The notes beneath the pieces are model-generated. The model worked only from the letters and a program-made list of their open reading frames with translations, did no database searches and was not told the origin of the DNA. The position numbers were made by a program, and so were the translations under genes. Shown here piece by piece: positions 32,478 through 41,123 of a DNA stretch of 64,000 bases; the stretch's first letter is position 1; every line of letters begins with the position of its first letter. This DNA comes from Roseomonas sp. GC11. Its GTDB lineage: Bacteria; Pseudomonadota; Alphaproteobacteria; Acetobacterales; Acetobacteraceae. Where the stretch lies: contig NZ_JANFNY010000010.1 of NCBI RefSeq assembly GCF_024437745.1, positions 16,370 to 80,369 of the forward strand, written 5' to 3'.

Positions 32478-33890
32478 TCAGCCGGGCAGGATCTTGCCAG
32501 GGTTCAGCAGGTTCGCCGGATCCAGCGCCTGCTTGAGCGCGCGCATGACGCCGAGCGCCGCGCCATGCTCCAGTTCCATGAACTTCACCTTGCCATAGCC
32601 GATGCCATGCTCGCCCGTGCAGGTGCCGTCCAGCGCGATGGCGCGGCGCACCAGCCGGTCGTTCAGCGCTTCCGCCTCCGCCATCTCGGCGGCATCCGAG
32701 GGGTCCACCACGAGGCCGAGATGGAAATTGCCATCCCCCACATGCCCGACCAGCGAGATGAAGAAGGAGGCGCGCTCCGTATCCTCCCGCGTTTCGGCGA
32801 TGCAGCGGGCCAGGTTGGAGACCGGGACGCAGACATCCGTGCTCCAAACCCGCGCGCCGGGGCGCATGGCCTGGATGGCATAATGCACGCTGTGCCGGGC
32901 CTTCCACAGCGCGGCGCGCGCCTCCGGCTCCCGCGCGGAGTCAAAGGCGAGGGCACCATGGCCGCGCGCGATCTCCTCCACCAGCGCGACCTGCTCGGCC
33001 ACGGCTGCGGGCGGGCCATGGAATTCGAAGAACAGTGTGGGTGTCTCGCGATATTCCGTTTTCGAATAGCGGTTCACCGCCTGGACGGTGCGCCGGTCCA
33101 TCAGCTCCGCCCGCGCGACGGGAATGCCGCACTGGATGACGGAGACCACCGCGGCCACCGCCTCCTCCACCGTGGCGAAGGGGCAGATGGCGGCGGCCAC
33201 CACCTCCGGGATGCCATAGAGGCGCAGCGTCACCTCGGTGATGATGCCCAGGGTGCCCTCGGAGCCGACGAAAAGCCGCGTCAGGTCATAGCCGGCGGAG
33301 GATTTGCGGGCCCGGCTGCCAGTGCGGATGATCTCGCCTGTGGCGGTGACAACAGTCATGGACAGCACATTGTCGCGCATCGTGCCGTAGCGCACGGCAT
33401 TGGTGCCCGAGGCGCGCGTGGCCGCCATGCCGCCCAGCGTGCTCTCCCCGCCGGGATCGACCGGGAAGAACAGCCCGGTGGCGCGCAACTCCTCATTCAG
33501 CCGGTGGCGCGTGACGCCGGCCTCCACCGTGACGTCGAGGTCGTCCGGCCGCACCGCCAGGATGCGGTCCATGCCACGGAGATCGATACAGACACCGCCG
33601 CGCAGGGCGGCGACATGGCCCTCCAGCGAGGTGCCAGCGCCGAAGGGCACGATGGGCGTGCCCGCGGCGGCGCAGAGCCGCAGGATGGCCGCCACCTCCG
33701 CGGTGGAACGCGGGTGGCAGACGGCCTGTGGTGGGCAGGAGGGGTGGTAGGATTCGCCGCGCCCATGCTGTTCGCGCTCCGCCGCGTTCAAGCTCAGGCG
33801 CGGGCCGAGCAAGGCGCGCAACCCGGCGAGCAGGGCCGGCGGCAGGCCCTCCGCCACAGGGGCGGCGGGCGGCAGGGTGAGGCTGTCCAT
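32478..33890 (-). CDS. FAD-linked 2-hydroxyacid dehydrogenase (D-lactate dehydrogenase/GlcD type)
   Basis: A 470-residue flavoprotein of the vanillyl-alcohol-oxidase fold. The FAD domain shows VPFGAGTSLEGHVAAL, DPGGESTLGGMAATRASGTNAVRYGTM and LFVGSEGTLGIITEVTL. The C-terminal domain has the family signature HVGDGNFHLG and GTCTGEHGIGYGK, the metal/substrate site of D-lactate dehydrogenase (cytochrome) and glycolate oxidase subunit D. It oxidises a D-2-hydroxyacid to the 2-oxoacid. It is first in a unit with the lyase and TTT receptor and divergent from a GntR regulator. Start ATG 33890 has GGAGGA upstream. Confidence 0.88.
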   Translation of the reverse strand: MDSLTLPPAAPVAEGLPPALLAGLRALLGPRLSLNAAEREQHGRGESYHPSCPPQAVCHPRSTAEVAAILRLCAAAGTPIVPFGAGTSLEGHVAALRGGVCIDLRGMDRILAVRPDDLDVTVEAGVTRHRLNEELRATGLFFPVDPGGESTLGGMAATRASGTNAVRYGTMRDNVLSMTVVTATGEIIRTGSRARKSSAGYDLTRLFVGSEGTLGIITEVTLRLYGIPEVVAAAICPFATVEEAVAAVVSVIQCGIPVARAELMDRRTVQAVNRYSKTEYRETPTLFFEFHGPPAAVAEQVALVEEIARGHGALAFDSAREPEARAALWKARHSVHYAIQAMRPGARVWSTDVCVPVSNLARCIAETREDTERASFFISLVGHVGDGNFHLGLVVDPSDAAEMAEAEALNDRLVRRAIALDGTCTGEHGIGYGKVKFMELEHGAALGVMRALKQALDPANLLNPGKILPG

Positions 33891-33965
33891 GCGGTCGCGT
33901 TTCCTCCGGCCGGTTGTTCCAGCCTTGCTGCCTTCCTAGGCCAGCGTCTCTTTGTGTGCAAGATG

Positions 33966-33982
33966 CTGTATCTTGGATACAG
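33966..33982. promoter_or_regulatory. Palindromic GntR (FCD) operator candidate
   Basis: CTGTATC (33966-33972) and GATACAG (33976-33982) are perfect 7-bp arms around TTG. The site lies in the 176-base gap between the dehydrogenase operon and the divergent gntR. The TGTATC/GATACA half-sites resemble those of FadR/VanR-type regulators. Confidence 0.6.
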
Positions 33983-34066
33983 AAAGGGTGGGGGCGCTTT
34001 GACCGGCTCCCCGCCAGCCCATATGAGAGGCGCGATGATCCACCGCCGCAGGAGAGAGACCCACGG

Positions 34067-34732
34067 ATGCTGCCGCCGCTGACGGTCGAACTGCCCAAGA
34101 CCCTCTCCACCCTGGTGGAGGAGCGGCTGCGCGAGGCCATCGTGAATGGCGAACTCGCCTTCGGCCAGGCGCTCAGCGAGGATGCCGTGGGCCTCTCCCT
34201 CGGCGTCAGCCGCACGCCGATGCGCGAGGCGCTGACCCGGCTGGAGCAGCAGGGCCTGGTGGTCATCCAGCCGAAGAAGGGCAGCTTCGTCTTCCGCCCG
34301 ACGCTGGAGGATGTCGGGCAGCTCGCCTCCTTCCGCCTGATGCTGGAGAATGGCGCGGTCGAGCGCTGCCTGGAGGGCGACGCGGCGGCGACGCTGGCCG
34401 ATCTGCGCGCCGCCTTCGCCGCCATGGGCGCGGCGCGCGCGGCGCGGGATGGCAAGGCCTATGCGCGGGCCGACACCGCCTTCCACGCCGCCTTCTTCAC
34501 CCATTGCGGCAACGTCCATCTGGCGCATGCCTATCGCGGCATCGCCGGGCGGGTGGCGGCGCTGCGCGCGCATCTCTCCGTGCCGCGCAGCGACCAGCAG
34601 GATCTGTCCTTCCGCGAGCACGGGCAGATCATCGGGGCGTTCGCGGCGGCGGACCTGCCGGCGCTGCGCGGCCTGATGGCCGCGCATATCCTGCGCGCCC
34701 AGGCGGTTTATGCCGAGGCGCTGCGCGGCTGA
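34067..34732 (+). CDS. GntR-family regulator, FCD subgroup
   Basis: A 221-residue regulator with an N-terminal winged helix (residues about 8-75, AIVNGELAFGQALSEDAVGLSLGVSRTPMREALTRLEQQGLV) and an all-helical FCD effector domain that probably binds an organic acid through a metal. ATG 34067 is chosen because of its GGAGAGAG site; the longer frame to 33914 would translate through the operator. It is divergent from the hydroxyacid dehydrogenase unit, which it probably represses. Confidence 0.9.
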   Translation: MLPPLTVELPKTLSTLVEERLREAIVNGELAFGQALSEDAVGLSLGVSRTPMREALTRLEQQGLVVIQPKKGSFVFRPTLEDVGQLASFRLMLENGAVERCLEGDAAATLADLRAAFAAMGAARAARDGKAYARADTAFHAAFFTHCGNVHLAHAYRGIAGRVAALRAHLSVPRSDQQDLSFREHGQIIGAFAAADLPALRGLMAAHILRAQAVYAEALRG

Positions 34733-34735
34733 GGC

Positions 34736-35530
34736 CTATTGCGCGGCGGCCGCGCGGGCGCGGCGCAGCGTCGGTAGGCCGATCCCCGCCGCGTCGAAGC
34801 CGCCATCCACCGCCAGCACCTGCCCGGTGATGTAGCTCGCCCCGCTGCCGCACAGGAAGAAAATGGCCTCCGCCAGTTCTTCCTCCAGCCCGTAGCGGTT
34901 GAGCGGGATGGCGTCATGATAATCGGCGCGGATCTCGGGCGAGTGCACCGCCTTGGCCATGGCCGTGTCCACCGGGCCGGGGGCCACGGCATTGACGCGG
35001 ATTCCCTCCTCGCCGAGTTCCACCGCCATCTGCCGCGTCAGATGCGCCAGCGCCGCCTTGCTGGTGCCATAGGCGACGCGCAGCGTGGAGGCGCGCAGCC
35101 CGGAAATCGAGGTGATGTTGACGATCGCCCCGCCCCCCGCCGCGCGGAACAGCGGCATGGCCGCCTGTGTCAGCAGGAAGGGGCCGGTGAGGTTCACCGC
35201 CATCACGCGCTGCCATTCGGCCTCGGTCGTCTCCAGCAGCGGCTTGAAGACGGCGGTGCCGGCATTGTTGACCAGCGCGTCCAGCCGGCTGAAGCGCCGG
35301 CCCAGCTCCGCGACGGCCGTCGCCACGCTGCCGCTCTGCGCCACATCGCAGGCCAGGGCGAGGGTGCGGGTGGGGGCCGCCAGCTCGGCCTCGGCGGCGT
35401 CCAGCCCCGCCGCGTCGATGTCCAGCAGCGCGACGCGCCAACCCTCGGCCAGGAAGCGCCGCGCCGTGGCGAGGCCGATGCCGCGCGCCGCGCCGGTTAC
35501 GAGCGCGACGGGTGCTGTGTCGTGGTGCAA
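34736..35530 (-). CDS. Short-chain dehydrogenase/reductase
   Basis: A 264-residue SDR with ALVTGAARGIGLATA, the NNAG block, catalytic Ser in NITSISGL and Tyr-x3-Lys in YGTSKAALAHL, and a C-terminal ITGQVLAVDGGFDAAG as in 3-oxoacyl-ACP-reductase-like members. The start is TTG at 35530, preceded by a strong GGAGGAAA eight bases away; no ATG or GTG fits as well. It ends three bases from the GntR stop (convergent). The substrate is unknown; a hydroxy or oxo acid or alcohol from the neighbouring catabolic genes is likely. Confidence 0.85.
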   Translation of the reverse strand: MHHDTAPVALVTGAARGIGLATARRFLAEGWRVALLDIDAAGLDAAEAELAAPTRTLALACDVAQSGSVATAVAELGRRFSRLDALVNNAGTAVFKPLLETTEAEWQRVMAVNLTGPFLLTQAAMPLFRAAGGGAIVNITSISGLRASTLRVAYGTSKAALAHLTRQMAVELGEEGIRVNAVAPGPVDTAMAKAVHSPEIRADYHDAIPLNRYGLEEELAEAIFFLCGSGASYITGQVLAVDGGFDAAGIGLPTLRRARAAAAQ

Positions 35531-35619
35531 TGTCGTTTCCTCCGGTGGTCCCGCGGGCGAACCCGCGGCCGCATCGGAGCCAAAACCGCCGCCGCCCGCA
35601 AGACAGGTGCCGTGGAAAG

Positions 35620-35758
35620 TTGAGGGGGCTTTGCCCCCTCAACCCCCAGCAGGGGACAGGGTCCCCTGCACCCGCCATCAGGGGGGACTCACAGATGGGT
35701 TTCCAAAGGCCTCAGGCCTTTGGTGGGGAGAGTTTGAGAGGGGCGAAGCCCCTCTCAA
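35620..35758. repeat. GC-hairpin spacer, copy 2 of the 61-bp inverted repeat (family B)
   Basis: Four perfect hairpins: TTGAGGGGGC/GCCCCCTCAA (35620-35642), GCAGGGGAC/GTCCCCTGC (35649-35669), CCAAAGGCC/GGCCTTTGG (35703-35723) and TTGAGAGGGGC/GCCCCTCTCAA (35734-35758). Bases 35698-35758 are a near-identical inverted copy of 15584-15644. It lies just downstream of a TTT receptor gene. No gene is present in 35531-35775. Confidence 0.72.
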
Positions 35759-35775
35759 GACCACGCCCGGCCCTA

Positions 35776-36789
35776 TCAGTCTGGCTGAAGCCGGGCCTGG
35801 CGGATCAGCGCGCCCCAGCGCTGACGCTCGGCGGCAATGAAGCTGCCGAAAGCCTCGGGCGTATGGGGGGAGAATTGCGCGCCTTCCGCTTCCAGCTGGG
35901 CGCGCAGCGCGGGCTCCTGCAGGATGCGCTGGCTGGCTTCGTGCAACTGCCCGATAACCGCGCGGGGCATCCCCGCCGGGCCCACCAGCCCATACCATTG
36001 CACCGCCTCGAAGCCGGGCAGGGCGGTCTCGGCGATGGTCGGGATCTCCGGCGCGCTCTCCAGCCGCGTCAGGCTGGAGACGCCGAGGGCGCGCAGCAGC
36101 CCGTTGCGCACCGGTGGCAGGGCCGGGGGGCCGCCGGTCAGCGTCAGGTCGATCTGCCCGGCGATCAGGTCGCTCATCATCGGCGCGGTGCCCTTGTAGG
36201 GCACATGCACCATCTCCACCCCGGCGGTGATGGTGAAGGCAGCCATGGCGATATGCGCCGCGCTGCCATTGCCGCCCGAGCCATAGGTGAGCTGGCCGCC
36301 GCGCCGCTTCGCCAGGGCGATCAGCTCCGCCACGTCGCGCGCCGCCACGCGCCGCGGGTTGACCACGAGGATGTTCGGCACCGTCGCCACCAGCGCGATG
36401 GGCGCGAAGGCCGTGGCGGTATCGAAGGAAAGATTGCTGTAGAGGGCAGGATTGACGGCGAGCGTGCCGATATGCCCCATCATCAGCGTATAGCCATCCG
36501 GCGTGGCGCGCGCCGCCGCCTCGGTGCCGATGGTGCCGCCGGCGCCGCCGCGGTTCTCCACCACGAAGGTCTGGCGCAGCTCCTCACCCAGGCGCTGCGC
36601 CAGGGCACGGGCCAGGATATCGGTGGAGCCGCCCGGGGTGAAGGGGACGATGATGCGCACCGGCCGGTCGCCCGGCCAGGGCGCGGCGGCCCGTGCCCCG
36701 CCGGACCAGCAGGGCAGCGGCAGCAGGGCGGCGCCCGCGGCGCGCAGCAGGGCGCGCCGCCGGGCGGGCCGGATCAGCCCTTGCATCAT
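35776..36789 (-). CDS. TTT-family periplasmic solute receptor (Bug/TctC)
   Basis: A 337-residue Bug protein with an arginine-rich Tat-like leader (ARRRALLRAAGAALLPLPCW), then RPVRIIVPFTPGGSTDILAR, ENRGGAGGTIGTEAAARATPDGYTLMMG and a typical C-terminus. It is the last gene of the long minus-strand unit that contains ligI, galB and the aldolase gene, so it probably binds an aromatic or pyrone carboxylate of that pathway. The start is at ATG 36789 or the adjacent ATG 36786, behind AAAGGAAAA. Confidence 0.9.
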   Translation of the reverse strand: MMQGLIRPARRRALLRAAGAALLPLPCWSGGARAAAPWPGDRPVRIIVPFTPGGSTDILARALAQRLGEELRQTFVVENRGGAGGTIGTEAAARATPDGYTLMMGHIGTLAVNPALYSNLSFDTATAFAPIALVATVPNILVVNPRRVAARDVAELIALAKRRGGQLTYGSGGNGSAAHIAMAAFTITAGVEMVHVPYKGTAPMMSDLIAGQIDLTLTGGPPALPPVRNGLLRALGVSSLTRLESAPEIPTIAETALPGFEAVQWYGLVGPAGMPRAVIGQLHEASQRILQEPALRAQLEAEGAQFSPHTPEAFGSFIAAERQRWGALIRQARLQPD

Positions 36790-36843
36790 GGGTTTTCCTT
36801 TCTTGTCTTTCCTGGACCGTTCCGCGCCGCTGCCGGCGCGGCG

Positions 36844-37536
36844 CTATTCCTCGAGCGTCTCGACGTAGCGCAGGCCGGCCTTCTCCAGCGCCGGGCGCAT
36901 GCCGTAGAGGTCAAGCCCGAGCACGCCGGCGGCGAGCTTCGCGCGCTTCTCGCCCTCATTGGCCTGGCGCTTCTCGGCCGCTGCCAGGGTGGTGGCGATG
37001 TCGGCGGCGGGGACGATGACGACGCCGTCATCATCGGCCACGACGATGTCGCCCGGCCGCACCGCGGCGCCGGCGCAGACCACCGGCACATTCACCGCGC
37101 CGAGCGTCGCCTTCACCGTGCCGCGCGCCGAGATGGCGCGCGACCAGACGGGGAAGCCCATCTCGCGCAGCGTGGCGACATCGCGCACCCCGGCATCGAT
37201 CACCAGCCCGCGCACGCCGCGCGCCTGCAGCGAGGTGGCCAGCAGGTCGCCGAACATGCCATCCGTGCAGTCCGTGGTGCAGGCGACGACGAGGATATCC
37301 CCCTTCTGGCACTGCTCCACCGCGACATGCAGCATCCAGTTGTCACCCGGCTGCGCCAGCACGGTGACGGCGCAGCCCGCCACGGCCGCCCCCGGCCAGG
37401 CCGGGCGCAGGGAAGGCTTCATCAGGTTGGGCGCGCGGCCCGAGGCCTCGTGCACCGTCGAGACGCCGAGCGGCGCGAAGCGGTCCACCAGGGCGAGATC
37501 GGCGCGCGGATTGCGCGTGACGACGACGGTCTTCAC
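36844..37536 (-). CDS. ligK: 4-carboxy-4-hydroxy-2-oxoadipate aldolase / oxaloacetate decarboxylase (LigK/GalC type)
   Basis: A 230-residue class II aldolase of the RraA/HMG-CHA aldolase family. It has [41 protein letters not shown] (with the substrate-binding GDN), then VIDAGVRDV and [17 protein letters not shown]. It cleaves 4-carboxy-4-hydroxy-2-oxoadipate to pyruvate and oxaloacetate, and the family also decarboxylates oxaloacetate. The start is GTG 37536, overlapping the upstream stop as GTGA, which gives the usual family length; a longer frame to 37752 is the shadow of galB. It is the terminal step of protocatechuate 4,5-cleavage and gallate catabolism. Confidence 0.9.
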   Translation of the reverse strand: MKTVVVTRNPRADLALVDRFAPLGVSTVHEASGRAPNLMKPSLRPAWPGAAVAGCAVTVLAQPGDNWMLHVAVEQCQKGDILVVACTTDCTDGMFGDLLATSLQARGVRGLVIDAGVRDVATLREMGFPVWSRAISARGTVKATLGAVNVPVVCAGAAVRPGDIVVADDDGVVIVPAADIATTLAAAEKRQANEGEKRAKLAAGVLGLDLYGMRPALEKAGLRYVETLEE

Positions 37537-38261
37537 GCCAGCACCTCCACCGCGTCGGGGAAGATGGTCTGGTAGGCCTCGCCATAGGTCATCGGCCTGC
37601 CGGAATTGCGGCCGCCCTGCATGCCGCGGTTGAGCGCGACGCGGTGGTAGTATTCCCACAGGTGCTTCTGCGCCGGCAGCTGCTCGAAGGCCTTCCACTT
37701 CGTCTCCCACACCTCGGTGATGTTGAGGATGCGGTTGGGCTTGAAGTCGCACTGCTCGGGCTGGTGCGGCTCGAACTGGAAGACCTGCGGCGCGGCATAG
37801 GCGACGCCGCCGGGGCCGGGCTTGTGGCCGGCGGCCTGGGCGATGATGCGCGCCTCCTGCGCGAAGCGCGAGGCTTCCGGGTGGTCCACATTGTAGGGGT
37901 CGGCCAGCGGGTGCGTCAGCACGAAGGAGGGCCGCACCTCGCGGTAGATGTCGATCAGGCGGTCGAGCATCGCCTCTGTCAGGCGCAGCGGGTAATCGCC
38001 GGCATCGAAGAACTCGATCTCCGCGCCGAGGATGGCGGCGGCGGCCTCGGCCTCGGCGCGGCGGCCGGCCTTGCAGGCCTCCAGCGTCATGCCCGGCTGC
38101 TTCCAGGCCCCCTGGCTCTCGCCGCGCTCGCCATAGGAGAGGCAGACGATCTTCATGCGGTAGCCGCGCTGGGCGTGCAGGGCGATGGCGCCGCCCGCGC
38201 GCCAGACGAAATCACCGGGATGGGCAGTGACGACCAGGCCGGATTTCGGCGTATCAGACAT
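37533..38261 (-). CDS. galB: 4-oxalomesaconate hydratase GalB (PIG-L/LmbE fold)
   Basis: A 242-residue PIG-L-family protein. Deacetylases of the family carry AHPDDE; here the block reads [19 protein letters not shown], the variant seen in GalB-type hydratases, with SYGERGES and [15 protein letters not shown] further on as metal-binding blocks. It hydrates 4-oxalomesaconate to 4-carboxy-4-hydroxy-2-oxoadipate, the substrate of the coupled aldolase gene. This non-LigJ hydratase is known from Pseudomonas gallate catabolism. Start ATG 38261 has a GAGGAAGA site. Confidence 0.88.
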   Translation of the reverse strand: MSDTPKSGLVVTAHPGDFVWRAGGAIALHAQRGYRMKIVCLSYGERGESQGAWKQPGMTLEACKAGRRAEAEAAAAILGAEIEFFDAGDYPLRLTEAMLDRLIDIYREVRPSFVLTHPLADPYNVDHPEASRFAQEARIIAQAAGHKPGPGGVAYAAPQVFQFEPHQPEQCDFKPNRILNITEVWETKWKAFEQLPAQKHLWEYYHRVALNRGMQGGRNSGRPMTYGEAYQTIFPDAVEVLA

Positions 38262-38276
38262 CGTGGGTTCTTCCTC

Positions 38277-39143
38277 TTACTCAGCCCAGTAGAGACGGTC
38301 CGGGTTGTCCACCAGGATCCTGTGGCGCAGCGCCTCGTCCTCCACCGCCAGGGCCAGGAGATCGACGAGGTCGCCATCATTCGGCATGTCGCCGGCGATG
38401 TTGGGGTGGGGGAAGTCGGTGCCCCACAGCGTGCGCTCCGGCGCCGCCTCGGCCAGGCGGCGGGCGAAGGGCACGGCATCGTGGAACGGCGCCCCGGCCG
38501 AGGAGACGCGCTCCGGCCCGCAGATCTTGACCCAGGCGAGCGGGTTGCGCATCAGCTCCAGCAGGCGGCGGAAGGGCTCCTGCTCCAGCCCGTGCTTCGC
38601 CTGCACGCGGCCCATATGGTCGATGACGAAGGGCACGCGGATGCGCGCGATGCGCCCGGCATGGGTCAGGATGTCGCCCGCATCGAGATGCAGCACGACA
38701 TGCCAGCCCAGCGGCGCGATCCGGTCCAGCACGCGGTCGAACACGTCGAGATCCGGCGTGCCGCCCAGATGCTGCACGAAGTTGAAGCGCACGCCACGGA
38801 TGCCGCCCTGGTGCAGCGCCTCAAGCGCCGCATCGCTGATCCCGCCATCGACGATGGCGACACCGCGATAGGCGCCGCCGCTGCGCGCGATGGCATCCAG
38901 CATGGCGCGGTTGTCGGTGCCGTGGCAGCTGGCCTGGACGATCACCGCGCGGCTGACGCCGATGGCCGCGTGCACCCGGCGCAGATCCTCCACCGGCGCG
39001 TCCGGCGGGGTGTAGGAGCGGTCCTCGGCATAGGGAAAGGCCGCCGCCGGGCCGAAGACATGGCAATGCGCATCGCAGGCTCCGGGCGGCAGGGTGAGGC
39101 CGGGCCGCCGCGGGTTCGGGTCCGGTGCCTTGCAGGTCTTCAT
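38277..39143 (-). CDS. ligI: 2-pyrone-4,6-dicarboxylate hydrolase LigI
   Basis: A 288-residue amidohydrolase-superfamily lactonase. It has the N-terminal CDAHCHVFGPAAAFPYAEDRSYTPPDAP and the C-terminal TLWGTDFPHPN, whose Asp is the catalytic base in LigI. It opens 2-pyrone-4,6-dicarboxylate to 4-oxalomesaconate. Length and block order agree with LigI. It is followed by galB and the aldolase on the same strand, so the route from the pyrone to pyruvate plus oxaloacetate is continuous except for the tautomerase encoded at 16728-17846. Confidence 0.93.
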   Translation of the reverse strand: MKTCKAPDPNPRRPGLTLPPGACDAHCHVFGPAAAFPYAEDRSYTPPDAPVEDLRRVHAAIGVSRAVIVQASCHGTDNRAMLDAIARSGGAYRGVAIVDGGISDAALEALHQGGIRGVRFNFVQHLGGTPDLDVFDRVLDRIAPLGWHVVLHLDAGDILTHAGRIARIRVPFVIDHMGRVQAKHGLEQEPFRRLLELMRNPLAWVKICGPERVSSAGAPFHDAVPFARRLAEAAPERTLWGTDFPHPNIAGDMPNDGDLVDLLALAVEDEALRHRILVDNPDRLYWAE

Positions 39144-39159
39144 GCGCGTCTTCCCCCTC

Positions 39160-40164
39160 TCATTGCTTTTCGATGCCGGCGCGCTCGATGGCGGCGCGCC
39201 ACTTCGCCGTCTCGCCGCGCAGCAGGGCGGCGAGTGCCTCCGGCGTGCCGCCGCCGGCCTCCACCCCCGCCGCGCGCAGCGTGGCGCGCAGGCCGGGCTC
39301 GGCCAGCACGGCGTTCAGCTCCTGGTTGAGCCGGGCGATGATGGCGGGCGGCGTGCGCGCCGGGGCCACCAGCGCGTTCCAGGAGGTGACATCGAACCCC
39401 GCGAGCCCCGCCTCGCGCAGTGTCGGCACCTCCGGCAGGCTGGGCGAGCGCTCCGGCGAGGTCACGGCCAGCGCGCGCAGCGCCCCGTCGCGCACCTGCC
39501 CCATCACCGGCGCGACGATCTCGAACGCCACGGCGACATCGCCGCGCATCAGGCTGGTCAGCAGCGCGGGGGTGGCGGTGAAGGGCACGGTCAGCGCATC
39601 CACCCCCGCGCTGGCCTTGAACAGTTCCGCCGCCAGGTGCTGCGTGCTGCCGACGCTGATGGTGCCGATCGGGTGCCGTTCCGGCGCGGCCCTGAGCTGC
39701 GCCAGCAGCGCCGCCACATCGCGCAGCGGCGAGCCGGGCGCGACCAGGATGGCGATGCCGAAGCTGCCCATCAGCCCGACCGGCGCGAAGTCGCGCAGCG
39801 GATCGAAGGGCAGGCTGCGGAACAGCGAGACACTGATGGCATGGGCATTGGTGGCCACCATCAGCGTGCTGCCATCGGCCGGCGCGGCCAGCAGCGCCTG
39901 CGCCGCGATGGTGCCGCCGGCGCCCGGGCGGTTCTCCACCACCACCGGGCGGCCGAGCCGCTCGGACAGGCCCTGCCCCACGCTGCGCGCCGCGAGATCG
40001 GCCACGCCGCCCGCCGCATTCGGCACGAGCAGGCGGATGGGCTTGTCCGGCAGGGTGGCGATGGGCTGGGTGGCGGCAGATTGGGCGCGGGCCGCGCCAG
40101 GGCCGCGCGGCGCGGCACAGGCGAGGGCGCCGCCGCCGAGCAGGAGCCGGCGAGTGATCGTCAT
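39160..40164 (-). CDS. TTT-family periplasmic solute receptor (Bug/TctC)
   Basis: A 334-residue Bug protein with a signal peptide (TITRRLLLGGGALACAAP), DKPIRLLVPNAAGGVADLAAR and ENRPGAGGTIAAQALLAAPADGSTLMV. It lies between the dehydrogenase and ligI genes in the long minus-strand unit. A ligand such as phthalate, protocatechuate or a pyrone dicarboxylate would fit the context; not determinable from sequence. Start ATG 40164 follows GGGAGGA. Confidence 0.9.
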   Translation of the reverse strand: MTITRRLLLGGGALACAAPRGPGAARAQSAATQPIATLPDKPIRLLVPNAAGGVADLAARSVGQGLSERLGRPVVVENRPGAGGTIAAQALLAAPADGSTLMVATNAHAISVSLFRSLPFDPLRDFAPVGLMGSFGIAILVAPGSPLRDVAALLAQLRAAPERHPIGTISVGSTQHLAAELFKASAGVDALTVPFTATPALLTSLMRGDVAVAFEIVAPVMGQVRDGALRALAVTSPERSPSLPEVPTLREAGLAGFDVTSWNALVAPARTPPAIIARLNQELNAVLAEPGLRATLRAAGVEAGGGTPEALAALLRGETAKWRAAIERAGIEKQ

Positions 40165-40215
40165 GGCATGGTCCTCCCGTCCCGGCCGCCTCTCACCGGG
40201 GCGGCCTGGGTTGCT

Positions 40216-41094
40216 TCATTCGGCCGCCTGCGCCGGCACCGCATGGATGATGCCGGAGAGCAGCACATCGAGATCCTGCGTCGCCAGCTCCTCCGGGCGC
40301 ATGGCGCGGCCCCGGGCGGCGGCCCAGTCCTGCCGCTCGGCGATGGGCGCGCTCAGCAGCGGCTCCACCCCGGCTTCCTGCACGGTGCGCGCCACCTCGC
40401 GCATCTCCTCGGCGCGGCGGCGGCCATGGATCAGCGCGCGGCTGATGACGTAGCGGGCGAGGCCGCGCCAGTCCGGGTGCGGCAGCGTGTCGGAGAGCGA
40501 GCGCAGCACCTCCTCCTCCACGCCATAATGGCGGGCGGCCAGCATGCTCTCGGTGGTCAGCGCCTCCAGCCCCTTCACCATGACGCTGCGGCACATCTTC
40601 ACCGCCGAGGCCTTGCCGACCGGGCCGGGGAAAAGGGTGAGGTCCATGCCGAAGGGCGCCATCAGCGCGGTGAATGCCCCCGCCTCCGGCCCGCCGAGCA
40701 GGATGGGCGAGCGCAGCCCCTTGGGCGGCACGCTGGCCATCACCGCCGCCTCGACATAGCGCCCGCCCTGGGCGGTGATGGTGGCGGCGGCGGCCTGCTT
40801 GGTGCCGGGGGAGACGGAATTCACATCCACCACGAAAGGCGCGTGGCCGAGCCCGCCGGTCAGGCTGCGCATGGCCGCCGGCACGCTGCCGGCGGTGACG
40901 CAGACGAAGACCACATCGGCGGCGGCGGCCGCGGCGGCGGCGCTTTCCGCCACCTGGGCGCCGGTGGCGCGGGCGCGCTCCAGCGCCGCCGGGGCGATGT
41001 CATAGGCCGTGATGGCCGTGGCGCCGCCCGCCCGCAGGTCGCGGGCGAAAATGCCGCCCACCTCGCCAAAGCCGATGATCGCGAAGCGTGTCAT
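40216..41094 (-). CDS. 6-phosphogluconate-dehydrogenase-like NAD(P)-dependent oxidoreductase (DUF1932 type)
   Basis: A 292-residue protein. Its N-terminal Rossmann domain begins FAIIGFGEVGGIFARDLRAGG, and the middle has VVDVNSVSPGTKQAAA and AAVMASVPPKGLRSPILLGG. The catalytic-type Lys lies in GKASAVKMCRSVMVKGLEALTTESMLAA. The C-terminal helical domain is of the DUF1932 kind rather than the classical 6PGDH one. Members are often encoded in aromatic-acid loci near ligI-type genes. Start ATG 41094 has GGGAGAA. The substrate is unknown, probably a hydroxy acid or semialdehyde. Confidence 0.82.
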   Translation of the reverse strand: MTRFAIIGFGEVGGIFARDLRAGGATAITAYDIAPAALERARATGAQVAESAAAAAAAADVVFVCVTAGSVPAAMRSLTGGLGHAPFVVDVNSVSPGTKQAAAATITAQGGRYVEAAVMASVPPKGLRSPILLGGPEAGAFTALMAPFGMDLTLFPGPVGKASAVKMCRSVMVKGLEALTTESMLAARHYGVEEEVLRSLSDTLPHPDWRGLARYVISRALIHGRRRAEEMREVARTVQEAGVEPLLSAPIAERQDWAAARGRAMRPEELATQDLDVLLSGIIHAVPAQAAE

Positions 41095-41123
41095 GGCGGT
41101 TTCTCCCGTATTCTTCGTTGTGG

